64,000 nt of DNA from Curtobacterium ammoniigenes NBRC 101786. GTDB taxonomy: Bacteria; Actinomycetota; Actinomycetes; Actinomycetales; Microbacteriaceae. The stretch covers positions 124,001-188,000 of the forward strand of contig NZ_BCSV01000005.1 in assembly GCF_001571045.1 (NCBI RefSeq), given 5' to 3'. The position numbers and the translations under genes are program-made. Shown here one piece after another: positions 36,466-47,492 of the stretch. The notes beneath the pieces were generated by a model, which was not told the DNA's origin, did no database searches, and was given only the letters and a program-made list of their open reading frames with translations. The first letter of the stretch is position 1. Every line of letters begins with the position of its first letter.

Positions 36466-37064
36466 TGTACGACGGAATCGTGCAAGACCTGATCGACGAG
36501 TTCGGTCGCCTTCCCGGGATCGGGCCGAAGTCCGCGCAGCGGATCGCGTTCCACATCCTGCAGACCGAATCGTTCGACCCCACGCACCTGTCCGAATTGC
36601 TCGCCGCCGTGAAAGAGCGCGTCCGCTTCTGCGAGGTCTGCGGCAACGTCACCGAAACCGAGCGATGCAGCATCTGCCGTGATCCGCGGCGCTCGCCCGC
36701 GGTGATCTGCGTCGTCGAAGAAGCCAAGGACGTCGCGGCAATCGAGCGCACCCGAGAGTTCCGGGGCCTCTATCACGTGCTCGGTGGTGCGATCAGCCCC
36801 ATCGACGGTGTCGGTCCGGATGACCTCCGAATCCGGCAGCTCATGACGCGCCTCGCAGACGGCACCGTCGACGAGGTCATCATCGCCACCGACCCCAACC
36901 TCGAGGGGGAGGCGACAGCCACCTATCTGAGTCGGCTGCTGGTGCCGATGGGCCTCCGCGTCACGCGTCTCGCGTCTGGACTCCCCGTCGGCGGGGACCT
37001 CGAGTACGCCGACGAGGTCACGCTCGGGCGCGCATTCGAAGGCCGCCGAGTGGTCGGCAGCTGA
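36465..37064 (+). CDS. recR: Recombination mediator protein RecR
   Basis: RecR with RecO loads RecA at SSB-coated gaps. The 199-residue product has the helix-hairpin-helix ([20 protein letters not shown] split at 9-28), the C4 zinc finger (Cys56, Cys59, Cys68, Cys71 in [19 protein letters not shown]) and a Toprim domain (about 80-175; [26 protein letters not shown]). Its ATG overlaps the dnaX stop, an arrangement seen in many genomes (ybaB is often between them but is absent here). Confidence 0.97.
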   Translation: MYDGIVQDLIDEFGRLPGIGPKSAQRIAFHILQTESFDPTHLSELLAAVKERVRFCEVCGNVTETERCSICRDPRRSPAVICVVEEAKDVAAIERTREFRGLYHVLGGAISPIDGVGPDDLRIRQLMTRLADGTVDEVIIATDPNLEGEATATYLSRLLVPMGLRVTRLASGLPVGGDLEYADEVTLGRAFEGRRVVGS

Positions 37065-37143
37065 CGACAAGGCGGTGGAGGCCTGGACAGGCGAGACGAT
37101 CTCAGCAGCGTGCCCGCGCCTCCCGGGGTGATATCGGTGCATT

Positions 37144-37193
37144 GTTGCGTCGCAGACGCGTGCACGCAACGTTTCCCGAACACCGCTTACCAT
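37144..37193 (+). promoter_or_regulatory. Inverted repeat and -10-like box upstream of ask
   Basis: GTTGCGT (37144-37150) and ACGCAAC (37164-37170) form a 7-bp inverted repeat with a 13-base spacer. A -10-like TACCAT follows at 37188-37193, 18 bases on. It could be an operator for the ask-asd operon. No convincing -35 box is present. Confidence 0.3.
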
Positions 37194-37241
37194 TGACACG
37201 CGCGCTGCATCCGCGCGCAGCGACCCCAGGAGTACGAGCCC

Positions 37242-39585
<2,344 letters not shown>

Positions 39586-39620
39586 ACCGGCGCAGGCGGC
39601 TGGCTGTCCTCGGTCGCTTG

Positions 39621-39626
39621 TAGGAT
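39621..39626 (+). promoter_or_regulatory. -10 box TAGGAT of leaderless mqo promoter
   Basis: TAGGAT lies 6 bases before the GTG start of mqo at 39633, with no SD between them. Confidence 0.45.
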
Positions 39627-39632
39627 CGTCGC

Positions 39633-41120
39633 GTGGCAGAGAAGTCAGTGCAGCCGTTGGACGTCGTGCTCATCGGCGGCGGAATCATGAGCGCAACGCT
39701 CGGAGCGCTCATCCACCGGCTGGAACCCACCTGGACCATCAAGATCTTCGAACGCCTCAACTCGATCGCCGAAGAATCATCGAACCCCTGGAACAACGCC
39801 GGAACCGGCCACTCCGCCCTCTGCGAACTCAACTACACCCCGCAGCTGCCCGACGGTCGCGTTGACATCGCCAAGGCGGTCACGGTCAACGAGCAGTTCC
39901 AGGTCTCCCGACAGTTCTGGGCCCACCTGGTCGAGACCGGTCAGCTCGCCGAGCCGACGACGTTCATCAACCCGACGCCGCACATCAGCTTCGTGTGGGG
40001 CGCGGACAACGTCGAGTACATGCGTCGCCGGTACGAGGCAATGAAAGACCATCCGCTCTTCGCCGGACTGCAGTACAGCGACTCCGCGGCAACGATCCGC
40101 AAGTGGGCACCCGCGCTCATCCCAGGACGCCGAAAGGATCAGCCCATCGCGGCGACGTATTCCGCGGCGGGATCGGACGTCGACTTCGGGTCGCTCACCC
40201 GGCAACTCCTCAACGGGCTCGTTCGCGACGGCGTCGTCTTCGAGCCGAACCACGTCGTGAAAAGCCTCCGCCGCCGCCAGGACGGCACGTGGAACATCCT
40301 CGTCAAGAACGAGGTCGGGCAGTCGCGAGAGCGCATCGCTGCACGCTTCGTCTTTGTCGGCGCGGGTGGCGGTGCGTTGCACCTGCTGCAGAACTCCGGC
40401 ATTCCGGAGATCCGGGGGTACGGCGGCTTCCCGGTGTCGGGCGAATTCCTCCGCACCGACGACCCCGAGGTCGTGGTCAAGCACTCGGCCAAGGTGTACG
40501 GCAAGGCCAGCGTGGGCGCGCCTCCCATGTCCGTGCCGCACCTCGACACGCGCATCGTCGACGGCAACGCGTCGCTCATGTTCGGCCCCTATGCGGGCTT
40601 CAGCCCGAAGTTCCTGAAGAACGGGTCCGTGCTCGACCTGTTCCGGTCCATTCGCCTGCACAACATTCGGCCGCTGCTCAGCGTCGCGTTCTCGAACTTC
40701 GATCTCGTCAAATACCTCGTCGGGCAGCTCGCCGCTTCCAAGAAGACGAAGTTCGCCGCGCTGCAGGAGTTCATGCCCGCCGCCCGTCCGGAAGACTGGC
40801 ACAAGATCATCGCCGGTCAGCGTGTCCAGGTCATCAAGCCCACGGACGGAGGTCGTGCCGGTTCGCTGCAGTTCGGAACCGAGGTCGTCGCGTCTGCGGA
40901 CGGCTCGATCGCCGGTCTCCTCGGGGCGTCGCCTGGGGCGTCGACCGCCGTGCCGATCATGCTGAACCTGCTGGAGCGGTGCTTCCCCGGCGAGTGGTCG
41001 CGATGGATCTCGACCGTGCAGGAAATGATCCCGACGTACGGACAGCAGCTCAGCGACGATCCCAAGCTCGCCGACCGGACGCTTGAACGCACAGCAAGGG
41101 TGCTCGGCCTCCACCACTGA
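39633..41120 (+). CDS. mqo: Malate:quinone oxidoreductase
   Basis: Mqo is a peripheral membrane flavoenzyme that oxidises malate to oxaloacetate and passes electrons to quinone, serving the TCA cycle and respiratory chain. The 495-residue product has the FAD-binding VVLIGGGIMSATLGALIHRL (split at 10-29), NNAGTGHSALCELNYTP (about 53-69), INPTPHISFVWG, and C-terminal blocks FGPYAGFSPKFLK and LLGASPGASTAVPIML. Family length matches. It is monocistronic with a leaderless-type promoter. Confidence 0.97.
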   Translation: MAEKSVQPLDVVLIGGGIMSATLGALIHRLEPTWTIKIFERLNSIAEESSNPWNNAGTGHSALCELNYTPQLPDGRVDIAKAVTVNEQFQVSRQFWAHLVETGQLAEPTTFINPTPHISFVWGADNVEYMRRRYEAMKDHPLFAGLQYSDSAATIRKWAPALIPGRRKDQPIAATYSAAGSDVDFGSLTRQLLNGLVRDGVVFEPNHVVKSLRRRQDGTWNILVKNEVGQSRERIAARFVFVGAGGGALHLLQNSGIPEIRGYGGFPVSGEFLRTDDPEVVVKHSAKVYGKASVGAPPMSVPHLDTRIVDGNASLMFGPYAGFSPKFLKNGSVLDLFRSIRLHNIRPLLSVAFSNFDLVKYLVGQLAASKKTKFAALQEFMPAARPEDWHKIIAGQRVQVIKPTDGGRAGSLQFGTEVVASADGSIAGLLGASPGASTAVPIMLNLLERCFPGEWSRWISTVQEMIPTYGQQLSDDPKLADRTLERTARVLGLHH

Positions 41121-41198
41121 TGGCGCGGTCGCCGCGTGTCGGATGAGCGCTAGAGCTTCACGGTCGCGGTGTCACCGCGTGGCGTGTTGACGTGTTAG

Positions 41199-41214
41199 TC
41201 GAACACATGTTCGA
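41199..41214 (+). promoter_or_regulatory. Perfect actinobacterial SOS (LexA) box
   Basis: TCGAACACATGTTCGA matches the mycobacterial/corynebacterial LexA consensus TCGAAC-N4-GTTCGA at every fixed base and is a full palindrome apart from the spacer. It lies 8 bases before the ATG of the radical SAM gene, covering its promoter region. I found no second perfect copy in the window. Confidence 0.85.
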
Positions 41215-41222
41215 ATAGCTGC

Positions 41223-42254
41223 ATGCGATGGGACGGTCAGACGCTCGGTCACGAGCGCGCTGACGCGCTTCCGGGGCTCACCGGGCCAGCCGGTCTGATT
41301 CGATCGGTGTCCACGCCAGAGTTCGCCGGCATCACGTTTCACGAGATCGCCGCGAAGTCGGCGCTCAACAGGGTCCCGGGGCGTGATGGCAGTGTCTGGG
41401 GCTGGACCATCAACCCGTACCGGGGCTGTTCGCACGCGTGCGTGTATTGCTTCGCCCGCCCGACGCACCAGTACCTCGAGTTCGACGGCGGCGCGGACTT
41501 CGACCGCCAGATCGTCGTCAAGACGAACGTCGCCGACGTGCTCCGCACCGAGCTGCACCGGGCGTCCTGGCATCGAGACCCCGTTTCACTCGGCACGAAT
41601 ACCGACCCGTATCAGCGGGCCGAGGGGCGCTATCGGCTGATGCCCGGCATCATCCGCGCGCTCGCCGACTCCGGGACCCCGATGAGTCTCCTGACCAAAG
41701 GAACGCTGCTGCGACGCGACATCCCCGAGCTCGTCGCGGCGGCACAGCGCGTTCCGGTCGGAGTCGCCCTGTCCATCGCGATCTACGACGAGGCCCTGCA
41801 GGAACTCACCGAGCCCGGAACCCCGTCGACGGAGGCGCGACTCGCGACCGTCGCCGCGGTGCGCGCAGCGGGGCTCGACTGCTCCGTGTTCCTCATGCCA
41901 GTGCTGCCCTATCTCACGGACACGCGCGAGCATCTGCGCTCGGCGATCGAGCGCGTCGCAGCCGCGGGGGCGACGAGTCTCCTGCACTCGGCGCTGTTCC
42001 TGAAACCCGGCGTGAAGGAGTGGTTCATGGCGTGGCTCCAGCGCACGAACCCCGATCTCGTCCCGCGCTACCGCTCGATGTACGCCGGAGGGGCGTATGC
42101 GCCCACCGCCTACCGGTCGTGGCTGCGCGATCGGGTTCATCCGATTCTGCGCGAGTTCGGCTTGCCCGTTGGGCGAACAGATCCGGCAACCGGTTCGCTG
42201 TTGGTGGGGCACGCGCCGGCCCGTCGTTCGTTGGAACAACCCTCGCTCTTCTGA
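41223..42254 (+). CDS. Radical SAM protein, Rv2578c family
   Basis: A 343-residue radical SAM enzyme of the family named after Rv2578c, with spore-photoproduct-lyase-like features. The start MRWDGQ is family-typical. The iron-sulfur site is Cys69, Cys73 and Cys76 in YRGCSHACVYCFARPTH (66-82). The barrel continues with VSLGTNTDPYQRAEGRYRL (split) and SLLTKGTLLRRDIPEL. The C-terminal part carries ALFLKPGVKEWFMAWL. The reaction is unknown. The perfect SOS box directly upstream implies induction by DNA damage, which fits a role in lesion repair. It stands alone. Confidence 0.88.
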   Translation: MRWDGQTLGHERADALPGLTGPAGLIRSVSTPEFAGITFHEIAAKSALNRVPGRDGSVWGWTINPYRGCSHACVYCFARPTHQYLEFDGGADFDRQIVVKTNVADVLRTELHRASWHRDPVSLGTNTDPYQRAEGRYRLMPGIIRALADSGTPMSLLTKGTLLRRDIPELVAAAQRVPVGVALSIAIYDEALQELTEPGTPSTEARLATVAAVRAAGLDCSVFLMPVLPYLTDTREHLRSAIERVAAAGATSLLHSALFLKPGVKEWFMAWLQRTNPDLVPRYRSMYAGGAYAPTAYRSWLRDRVHPILREFGLPVGRTDPATGSLLVGHAPARRSLEQPSLF

Positions 42255-42267
42255 CACCGCATCCGCC

Positions 42268-42336
42268 CCGATCGCCCGACCCGATCGCCTGACCCGATTG
42301 GGGTACAAACCAGAGCGGCGAGCGCCCGGTACTATT
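42268..42336 (+). promoter_or_regulatory. Promoter region of the kinase operon with 13-bp tandem repeats and GGGGTACAAA box
   Basis: CCCGATCGCC-CGA (42268-42280) and CCCGATCGCC-TGA (42281-42293) are tandem 13-bp copies followed by a partial third (CCCGATT, 42294-42300). Directly after comes GGGGTACAAACCA (42301-42313). A -10-like TACTAT lies at 42331-42336, 20 bases after the box, so the box covers the -35 region where an activator would bind. A second GGGGTACA occurs at 42366-42373. The segment CCGATT-GGGGTACAAA-CCA is nearly repeated upstream of tadA. Confidence 0.55.
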
Positions 42337-42424
42337 CAGATCGGCGGTGCACCGACCTTCTCAAGGGGTACACCACCTGGTCGGACGGTGCCGCAGCAGA
42401 GCCGTCCGCGGAAAGGACGATCGC

Positions 42425-43627
42425 GTGCTCGGCATTCCCACGCACCTCGCGCCGCGCGTGAGTGCCTGGTCGCTGATCCGCGCGTTCCACACCGGAGCGG
42501 TCGCCGCGCTCGTGCTCGCGATCGCGGTGCTCCTCGTATGCGGCGCGTGGATTCCGGGCATCCATGTCGTCGCACCGATCCTCGCGCTCATATGCTCGCT
42601 CGGCGCCGCCGCCGCCCACATCAGATGGAGCACGAGGTGGACAGCGGGTCTGTTCCTGCTCGTCGGCGGCGTCGGCTCGGGTTGGGTCGCGTTCGCCATC
42701 CAGCGCGACCTCGCCATGCTCGGCTACGTCGGATCGTTCCTCGTCTCGCTCGCGATCATTCCGCTCATCCTGGTGGGCGGAGAGCAGGCCGGGGCGGCTC
42801 GCGTGATCGGCTGGTCGCTCCTCGGTTTCGCAGTGGGGCGCGCTGCGACGATCATCGGCGCGGCACTCGCCGGCGGTGCCTACCGCCCCGCCGTGCTCTC
42901 CGTCATTGCACTGGGGTTCGTCGTCGGCATGATCGCGGCGGGCACTCGCCGGAGTCGACGCGCCCAGCTCGTGCAACCAGAGCTGCTGCTCGCCGCGCGC
43001 GATGAGCAGATGTGGCAGGTGCGACAGGAGATCGAGATGGAGGCTGCCGCGATCGTCCACGACACGGTCCTCAATCACCTCAGCGCCATCGCCCTCGCGC
43101 CGCCGGGAACGCTCGATCCGGAGCTCGCCCGCATGCTCCGCGACGACGTTGCGATGCTCGATCGCCGTGAATGGCTGCGACATGCCTGGGAGCCCGAACC
43201 GACGCCGGACTCGCATCCGTTCCTCACGATGATCGAGTCCAGCCGAAGTGCCGATCTTGCGATCACGGTTTCCGGGGATCTCGCCGTGCTCGGCACCCTC
43301 GAGCCGGAGGTCACCGCCGCGCTCACCGGAGCGGTCGGTCAGTGCCTTGCGAACGTGCGCAAGCACGCGGCGACGAACCAGGCAGAGGTGAGCGTGTTCG
43401 TCGACGGGCAGCGCTGCACAGTGATGGTCGTCGACGACGGCCGCGGGTTCGACGAGCGGACCACGCGGGAGGACCGGCTCGGTCTGCGCACGTCGGTGCG
43501 GCAGCGCATCGCGCGCGTCGGCGGGGAGGTGCGAATCTGGTCCGCTCCTGGAAGCGGCACGAGCATCATGCTGACGGTGCCGCGGAGCGCGCAGGAAGCG
43601 GTCGGCGCGCTCGGAGGGTCGCAATGA
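42425..43627 (+). CDS. Membrane sensor histidine kinase, NarX/LytS-like ATPase
   Basis: A 400-residue kinase with five or six membrane spans (about 20-175) and almost no extracellular loops, then a dimerisation helix with the phospho-acceptor His212 in AAAIVHDTVLNHLSAIA. A HATPase domain follows (NVRKHAAT with Asn310, VVDDGRGFD at 336-343, SAPGSGTSIMLTVP at 373-386). The sensing part is probably within or near the membrane. The GTG at 42425 has GGAAAGGA upstream. It overlaps the next membrane protein by ATGA, and a NarL-type regulator follows, making a three-gene signalling operon. Confidence 0.85.
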   Translation: MLGIPTHLAPRVSAWSLIRAFHTGAVAALVLAIAVLLVCGAWIPGIHVVAPILALICSLGAAAAHIRWSTRWTAGLFLLVGGVGSGWVAFAIQRDLAMLGYVGSFLVSLAIIPLILVGGEQAGAARVIGWSLLGFAVGRAATIIGAALAGGAYRPAVLSVIALGFVVGMIAAGTRRSRRAQLVQPELLLAARDEQMWQVRQEIEMEAAAIVHDTVLNHLSAIALAPPGTLDPELARMLRDDVAMLDRREWLRHAWEPEPTPDSHPFLTMIESSRSADLAITVSGDLAVLGTLEPEVTAALTGAVGQCLANVRKHAATNQAEVSVFVDGQRCTVMVVDDGRGFDERTTREDRLGLRTSVRQRIARVGGEVRIWSAPGSGTSIMLTVPRSAQEAVGALGGSQ

Positions 43628-44799
43628 GCCCGAACCGCCGCGCGTCGGACACACCCCGCGTCGAGCTGGCATCGGTGCAGCGATACGACCCGCTCGGCGC
43701 CTATCGCGTTCGCCCGTTCACGATCGCGGTCAGCATCGCGTGGGTCGTGTGGTCTGCAGTGCAGTCGATCTGGGGCCGTGATGTCCCGGGGAGCCCGGCG
43801 CTCAGCATCCTGACGGTCGGACTGCTCCTCGTGGCGGCGCTGCTTCTTGCGAGAATCACGGATCCGGCGCGTGCTCCAGTGTCCAGAGGTGCCTTCGTCG
43901 CCTACGTCGCGCTGCTCGCGGTGGCGACGGTTGGGAGTGTCGCCGCCCAATGGGGTCCGGATCGGAACGCGTTGAACGACTTCATGCCGCTCGTCTGCGC
44001 TGTCGGAATCCTCGTGATCGCGCCATATCGCCCATGGTCCGAGCTCGTCATCGCCGGCAGTGCTTTGGCCGCCCTGTGCGTCTGCTGCTGGGCGGTCGCC
44101 GACGCGCGGTTCCCCGTTGGTGTCCCGCCGACCGTGGTGGCGCTCCTTGCGGCCGGTCCGACGCTCATCGCGACGCTGGCGAGCGCCGCGTTCTCGATGA
44201 CCTTCGTGCAACTCGCCGCGCGGGTGCAGATCCGCGCGCAGTCGTATTCGATCGAGCGCGCGGACCGGGATGGCATCACGCGCACCGTCCAGGCGGACCG
44301 AGCCGTGATCCTCGCGCGCGATGTCGCCCCGTTTTTCGAGCGTCTCGTCCGCCAGGGCGCTGCATCGGCGGAGGATGCGGAACGGGCACGAGCGATCGCG
44401 GACGGCATCCGATCGGTCATGGTCGAGGATGCCGACCGGACCTGGTTGCAGCACGCAGTATTCGTGGCCGGAGGCAACGCCGACACGATCGATGATCCGG
44501 ACGCGCTGGCGCGCACGATGAGCGCGGACGAGCGCGCCGTTGTCCGCGCCACGCTCCGGGCGCTGATCGCTTCGGCTTCCGTGGATCCGGCTGGAATCGC
44601 CGTCTCAGTCCGCCGCGTCGATCAGGAGGCACGGAACCGGTCCGAAATGCGCATTCACGCGCAGATCGCGGGCCAGGAATCGGATATTCGGGGAATGCTG
44701 AATCCCTATCTTGCGGTACTTCGAATGACGTTCCCGAGCCTCCGGATAGCGGTCAGCAACTCCAATCTCGCACTAAGATTCGCCTATGACCAGCGTTGA
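43624..44799 (+). CDS. Multi-span membrane protein with degenerate kinase-like cytoplasmic domain
   Basis: A 391-residue protein with about six membrane spans (33-50, 58-78, 88-108, 119-134, 140-160, 172-195) and a 195-residue cytoplasmic part. That part starts VILARDVAPFFERLVRQG (228-245), which looks like the dimerisation helix of NarL-pathway kinases, but the usual His of the H-box is Ala/Arg (ARD). The end IRGMLNPYLAVLRMTFPSL lacks the N and G boxes of an ATPase. I infer a pseudokinase partner of the upstream kinase. Overlaps of 4 bases with the kinase and 14 bases with the regulator indicate coupled expression. The family has no name known to me. Confidence 0.65.
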   Translation: MSPNRRASDTPRVELASVQRYDPLGAYRVRPFTIAVSIAWVVWSAVQSIWGRDVPGSPALSILTVGLLLVAALLLARITDPARAPVSRGAFVAYVALLAVATVGSVAAQWGPDRNALNDFMPLVCAVGILVIAPYRPWSELVIAGSALAALCVCCWAVADARFPVGVPPTVVALLAAGPTLIATLASAAFSMTFVQLAARVQIRAQSYSIERADRDGITRTVQADRAVILARDVAPFFERLVRQGAASAEDAERARAIADGIRSVMVEDADRTWLQHAVFVAGGNADTIDDPDALARTMSADERAVVRATLRALIASASVDPAGIAVSVRRVDQEARNRSEMRIHAQIAGQESDIRGMLNPYLAVLRMTFPSLRIAVSNSNLALRFAYDQR

Positions 44800-45487
44800 C
44801 CCGAGCAGGCTGTCGGACGAGGACTCCGCGCTTCCTGCATCCGCACCGCGGCGCGTGCGGCTGGCCATTCTCGATGATCACGAGGTGCTGCTCGACAGTC
44901 TGTCGAGCTGGATCGCAGTGAACGCCTTCGACTTCGATCTGGCGCTCACGGCCCATACTTGGCTCGAGATGGTGCACAGCAGCAGCTTCCCGACCGACCT
45001 TGTGTTCCTCGACTTCCAACTCCGTGAGCCGGTGTCGATTGAAGCGCGGGTGCGCACCTGTCGGGCTGCCGGAGCGAAGGTCATCGTCCTCTCGAGCGTC
45101 GACACGCGGGAGTCCCGGGAACGCGCCCTGCAGGCTGGCGCAGCCGCGTTCCTCCCGAAGTCGCTGCCGATGCGCGAGGTCATGGACGTTGCGCGGCAGG
45201 TGATGGGCGTGGCCCGTGAGGCGCTTCCGCCACGCGATTGGCGACCCTTGCCGACCGGTGCAACCCCGCATCAGCGTCCGAAGCTGAGCCACGGCGAGGA
45301 AGAAGCGCTGAAGCTCTACGTCTCCGGCTTCTCGACGAACGAAGTCGCGGCGCGAATGAATGTGCAGTACGAGACAGCGAAGACATATCTGCGCAGGGTT
45401 CGCGAGAAATACGGCAAAGTTGGGCGGCCGGCTTCCAAGAAATCGGATCTGATTCGTCGCGCCGCCGAAGACGGCTATCTGCAATGA
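44786..45487 (+). CDS. NarL/LuxR-family response regulator
   Basis: A 233-residue regulator. The receiver domain (about 22-140) has Asp30-Asp31, phospho-acceptor Asp76 in LVFLDFQL, Ser103 and Lys125 in FLPKSLP. The C-terminal LuxR-type helix-turn-helix is at about 165-230 (LSHGEEEALKLYVSG, NEVAARMNVQYETAKTYL). The extended wing YGKVGRPASKKSDLIRRAAE is typical of a Microbacteriaceae-wide group. It is the output protein of the kinase/pseudokinase operon; the GGGGTACAAA box upstream of its own operon and of tadA is a candidate binding site. Confidence 0.88.
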   Translation: MTSVDPSRLSDEDSALPASAPRRVRLAILDDHEVLLDSLSSWIAVNAFDFDLALTAHTWLEMVHSSSFPTDLVFLDFQLREPVSIEARVRTCRAAGAKVIVLSSVDTRESRERALQAGAAAFLPKSLPMREVMDVARQVMGVAREALPPRDWRPLPTGATPHQRPKLSHGEEEALKLYVSGFSTNEVAARMNVQYETAKTYLRRVREKYGKVGRPASKKSDLIRRAAEDGYLQ

Positions 45488-45497
45488 CGGTCGGCTG

Positions 45498-46145
45498 ATG
45501 GCGAAATTGTATTTTCGCTACGGCGCAATGAATAGCGGCAAGAGCACTGCGCTCTTGCAGGCGGCGTTCAACTACGAGGAACGCGGGCAGCGCGTGCTCC
45601 TTGCAAAGCCGAGCGTCGATACGAAGGGTGATGACGCCGTGGTGTCCCGACTCGGTGTGACACGTCCCGTGGACCTCTCGCTCGCGGCGGACGACGACGT
45701 CCGCGCGCTTCTGCAGTCCGCGCAAGCACTCGATCCGGAGGCGCGTCAACTCGATGGGATGGCGCGTCCGGTCCGATGCCTCCTCGTCGATGAGGCGCAG
45801 TTTCTGACTCCTGCGCAGGTCGACGATCTCCTGCGGATCGCAGTCCTCGATGACATCCCGGTATTGGCATACGGGATTCGGACCGATTTCCGCACACGAG
45901 CGTTCCCCGGTTCCCGTCGGCTGCTCGAGATCGCCCATTCCCTTGAGGAGCTGAAGACGATCTGTCGTTGCGGTCGAAAGGCCGTGTTCAATGCTCGGAA
46001 AATCGACGGGTCCTTCGTGTTCGACGGCTCGCAGGTCGCGATCGACGGCGTTGCGGTTGAATACGAGTCGCTCTGCGCGTCCTGCTATCTCGCCGAATCG
46101 CGGGGTGTCCTGTCCGATGAGCCGGATCGCGTCGCCAGCGAATAG
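45498..46145 (+). CDS. tdk: Thymidine kinase
   Basis: Tdk phosphorylates thymidine for nucleotide salvage. The 215-residue product is a type II kinase with P-loop GAMNSGKST (9-17), DEAQF (about 97-101), the AYGIRTDFRTRAFPGS lasso region and a structural zinc module formed by CRCGRKA and CASCY cysteines. It follows the response regulator by 10 bases, so it may be cotranscribed with the signalling operon, although no functional link is evident. Confidence 0.95.
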   Translation: MAKLYFRYGAMNSGKSTALLQAAFNYEERGQRVLLAKPSVDTKGDDAVVSRLGVTRPVDLSLAADDDVRALLQSAQALDPEARQLDGMARPVRCLLVDEAQFLTPAQVDDLLRIAVLDDIPVLAYGIRTDFRTRAFPGSRRLLEIAHSLEELKTICRCGRKAVFNARKIDGSFVFDGSQVAIDGVAVEYESLCASCYLAESRGVLSDEPDRVASE

Positions 46146-46195
46146 CGGCGGCGTGTGTCGGGAATCCTGGTGCGCGGATGGCGGTTGGATGTGGC

Positions 46196-47245
46196 ATGAC
46201 CGCTGCCAGCCCCGTCCATCTCTCCGTGCTCGATCTCGCGACGCGTGAATACGGCCAGACCAACGCCGATGCACTGCGCAACAGCATCGCGAACGCCGTC
46301 GAGGCGGAGCGCCTGGGGTATGAACGATTCTGGGTCGCTGAGCACCACGGCATGCCCGGAATCACGTCGTCCGCTCCGGCCGTGTTGCTCGCCGCGATCG
46401 GAGCAGCAACGAGCACCATCCGGATCGGAAGCGGGGGTGTGATGCTCCCGAACCATGCCCCGTTGGCTGTGGCAGAGCAATTCGGCACGCTTCGAGCGCT
46501 CTACGGTGACCGGATCGATCTCGGTCTCGGTCGCGCTCCGGGGACTGACGGGCTGACCGCGATGGCGCTGCGCCGCACCGATCGCATGGACGTCGACGAT
46601 TTTCCGGAGCGGCTCGCGGAGCTGATCGGCTTCTTCAATGGGATGGAACCGTCCAGCCCCCTCGCGCGGATCCGGGCCGTCCCGGGGTTCGGCGACGCGC
46701 CGGAGCTTTGGCTCCTCGGGTCGTCCGGCTACAGCGCGCAGGTCGCCGGCGCGCTCGGCGTCTCCTTCGCGTTCGCCCATCACTTCGCGTCCGACAACAC
46801 CGAGGCGGCGCTCGAGCTCTATCGAGCGTCGTTCCGTCCGTCACGTTTCCTCGAGGCTCCCCGCGCGCTCATCGGCGTTCAGGTTGTGACCGACGAGGAT
46901 CCGGCGGTCGTCGACGAGCAGTCCGCGCCCGGGATGATCTCGTTCATCCGGATGCGGCAGGGTGCCAAGCCGGAGCCGGTCTCCATGGACGAGGCTCGTG
47001 CCTACGAGTTCAACGACCTCGAGCGCCGGTTCATCGAGGCGAGGACCGCCCGGCAGGCATACGGCGATGCAGACGCCGTCGCATCGAAACTGAACGCGCT
47101 GCTCGCGTCGACCGGCGCGGACGGAATTATCGTCGCACCGGGTGCGGCCCAGTCGCGGTACCGGCGGCAGGCACTCGACGTCGTGATGCAGCTCCAGCGG
47201 AGCGGTCGATTGGTCGGCGCCACCCAGGAGGCCATGGTCCGCTGA
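46196..47245 (+). CDS. LLM-class flavin-dependent monooxygenase (luciferase-like)
   Basis: A 349-residue bacterial luciferase-like TIM barrel with PVHLSVLDLATREYGQT at the N-terminus, LGYERFWVAEHHGMPGI (substrate/FMN region), RIGSGGVMLPNHAPLAVAEQF and DRIDLGLGRAPGTDG, the block typical of the MsnO8/YtzB-like subgroup. It would oxidise an unknown substrate with reduced FMN supplied by a reductase. The ATG at 46196 fits the family start; ATG 46178 is possible. It is followed by tRNA-Pro. Confidence 0.88.
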   Translation: MTAASPVHLSVLDLATREYGQTNADALRNSIANAVEAERLGYERFWVAEHHGMPGITSSAPAVLLAAIGAATSTIRIGSGGVMLPNHAPLAVAEQFGTLRALYGDRIDLGLGRAPGTDGLTAMALRRTDRMDVDDFPERLAELIGFFNGMEPSSPLARIRAVPGFGDAPELWLLGSSGYSAQVAGALGVSFAFAHHFASDNTEAALELYRASFRPSRFLEAPRALIGVQVVTDEDPAVVDEQSAPGMISFIRMRQGAKPEPVSMDEARAYEFNDLERRFIEARTARQAYGDADAVASKLNALLASTGADGIIVAPGAAQSRYRRQALDVVMQLQRSGRLVGATQEAMVR

Positions 47246-47349
47246 ACGTGGCGGCACCGGTCGGCCGCCGTACCATTAGTGCGGGTGGTCGGAAGCGACC
47301 TCGATCATCGGATAGACTGCTCGGGTTGCTTCGCACGAAGTGACGGCCA

Positions 47350-47427
<78 letters not shown>

Positions 47428-47430
47428 TGG

Positions 47431-47460
47431 GAATGGCGCATCCGTATGGATGCGCCATTC
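47431..47460. terminator. Perfect 13-bp hairpin between tRNA-Pro and the metallophosphoesterase gene
   Basis: GAATGGCGCATCC and GGATGCGCCATTC pair perfectly around a GTAT loop. It lies between convergent transcripts, so it can serve both strands as a terminator. Confidence 0.85.
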
Positions 47461-47492
47461 GTCGTTTCCGGCGATCCATTTCAGCAGAGGGG

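Noticed and set aside
37065..37241. Lysine riboswitch upstream of ask
   Set aside because: The leader is too short and lacks the multi-helix lysine aptamer; only a small inverted repeat is visible.
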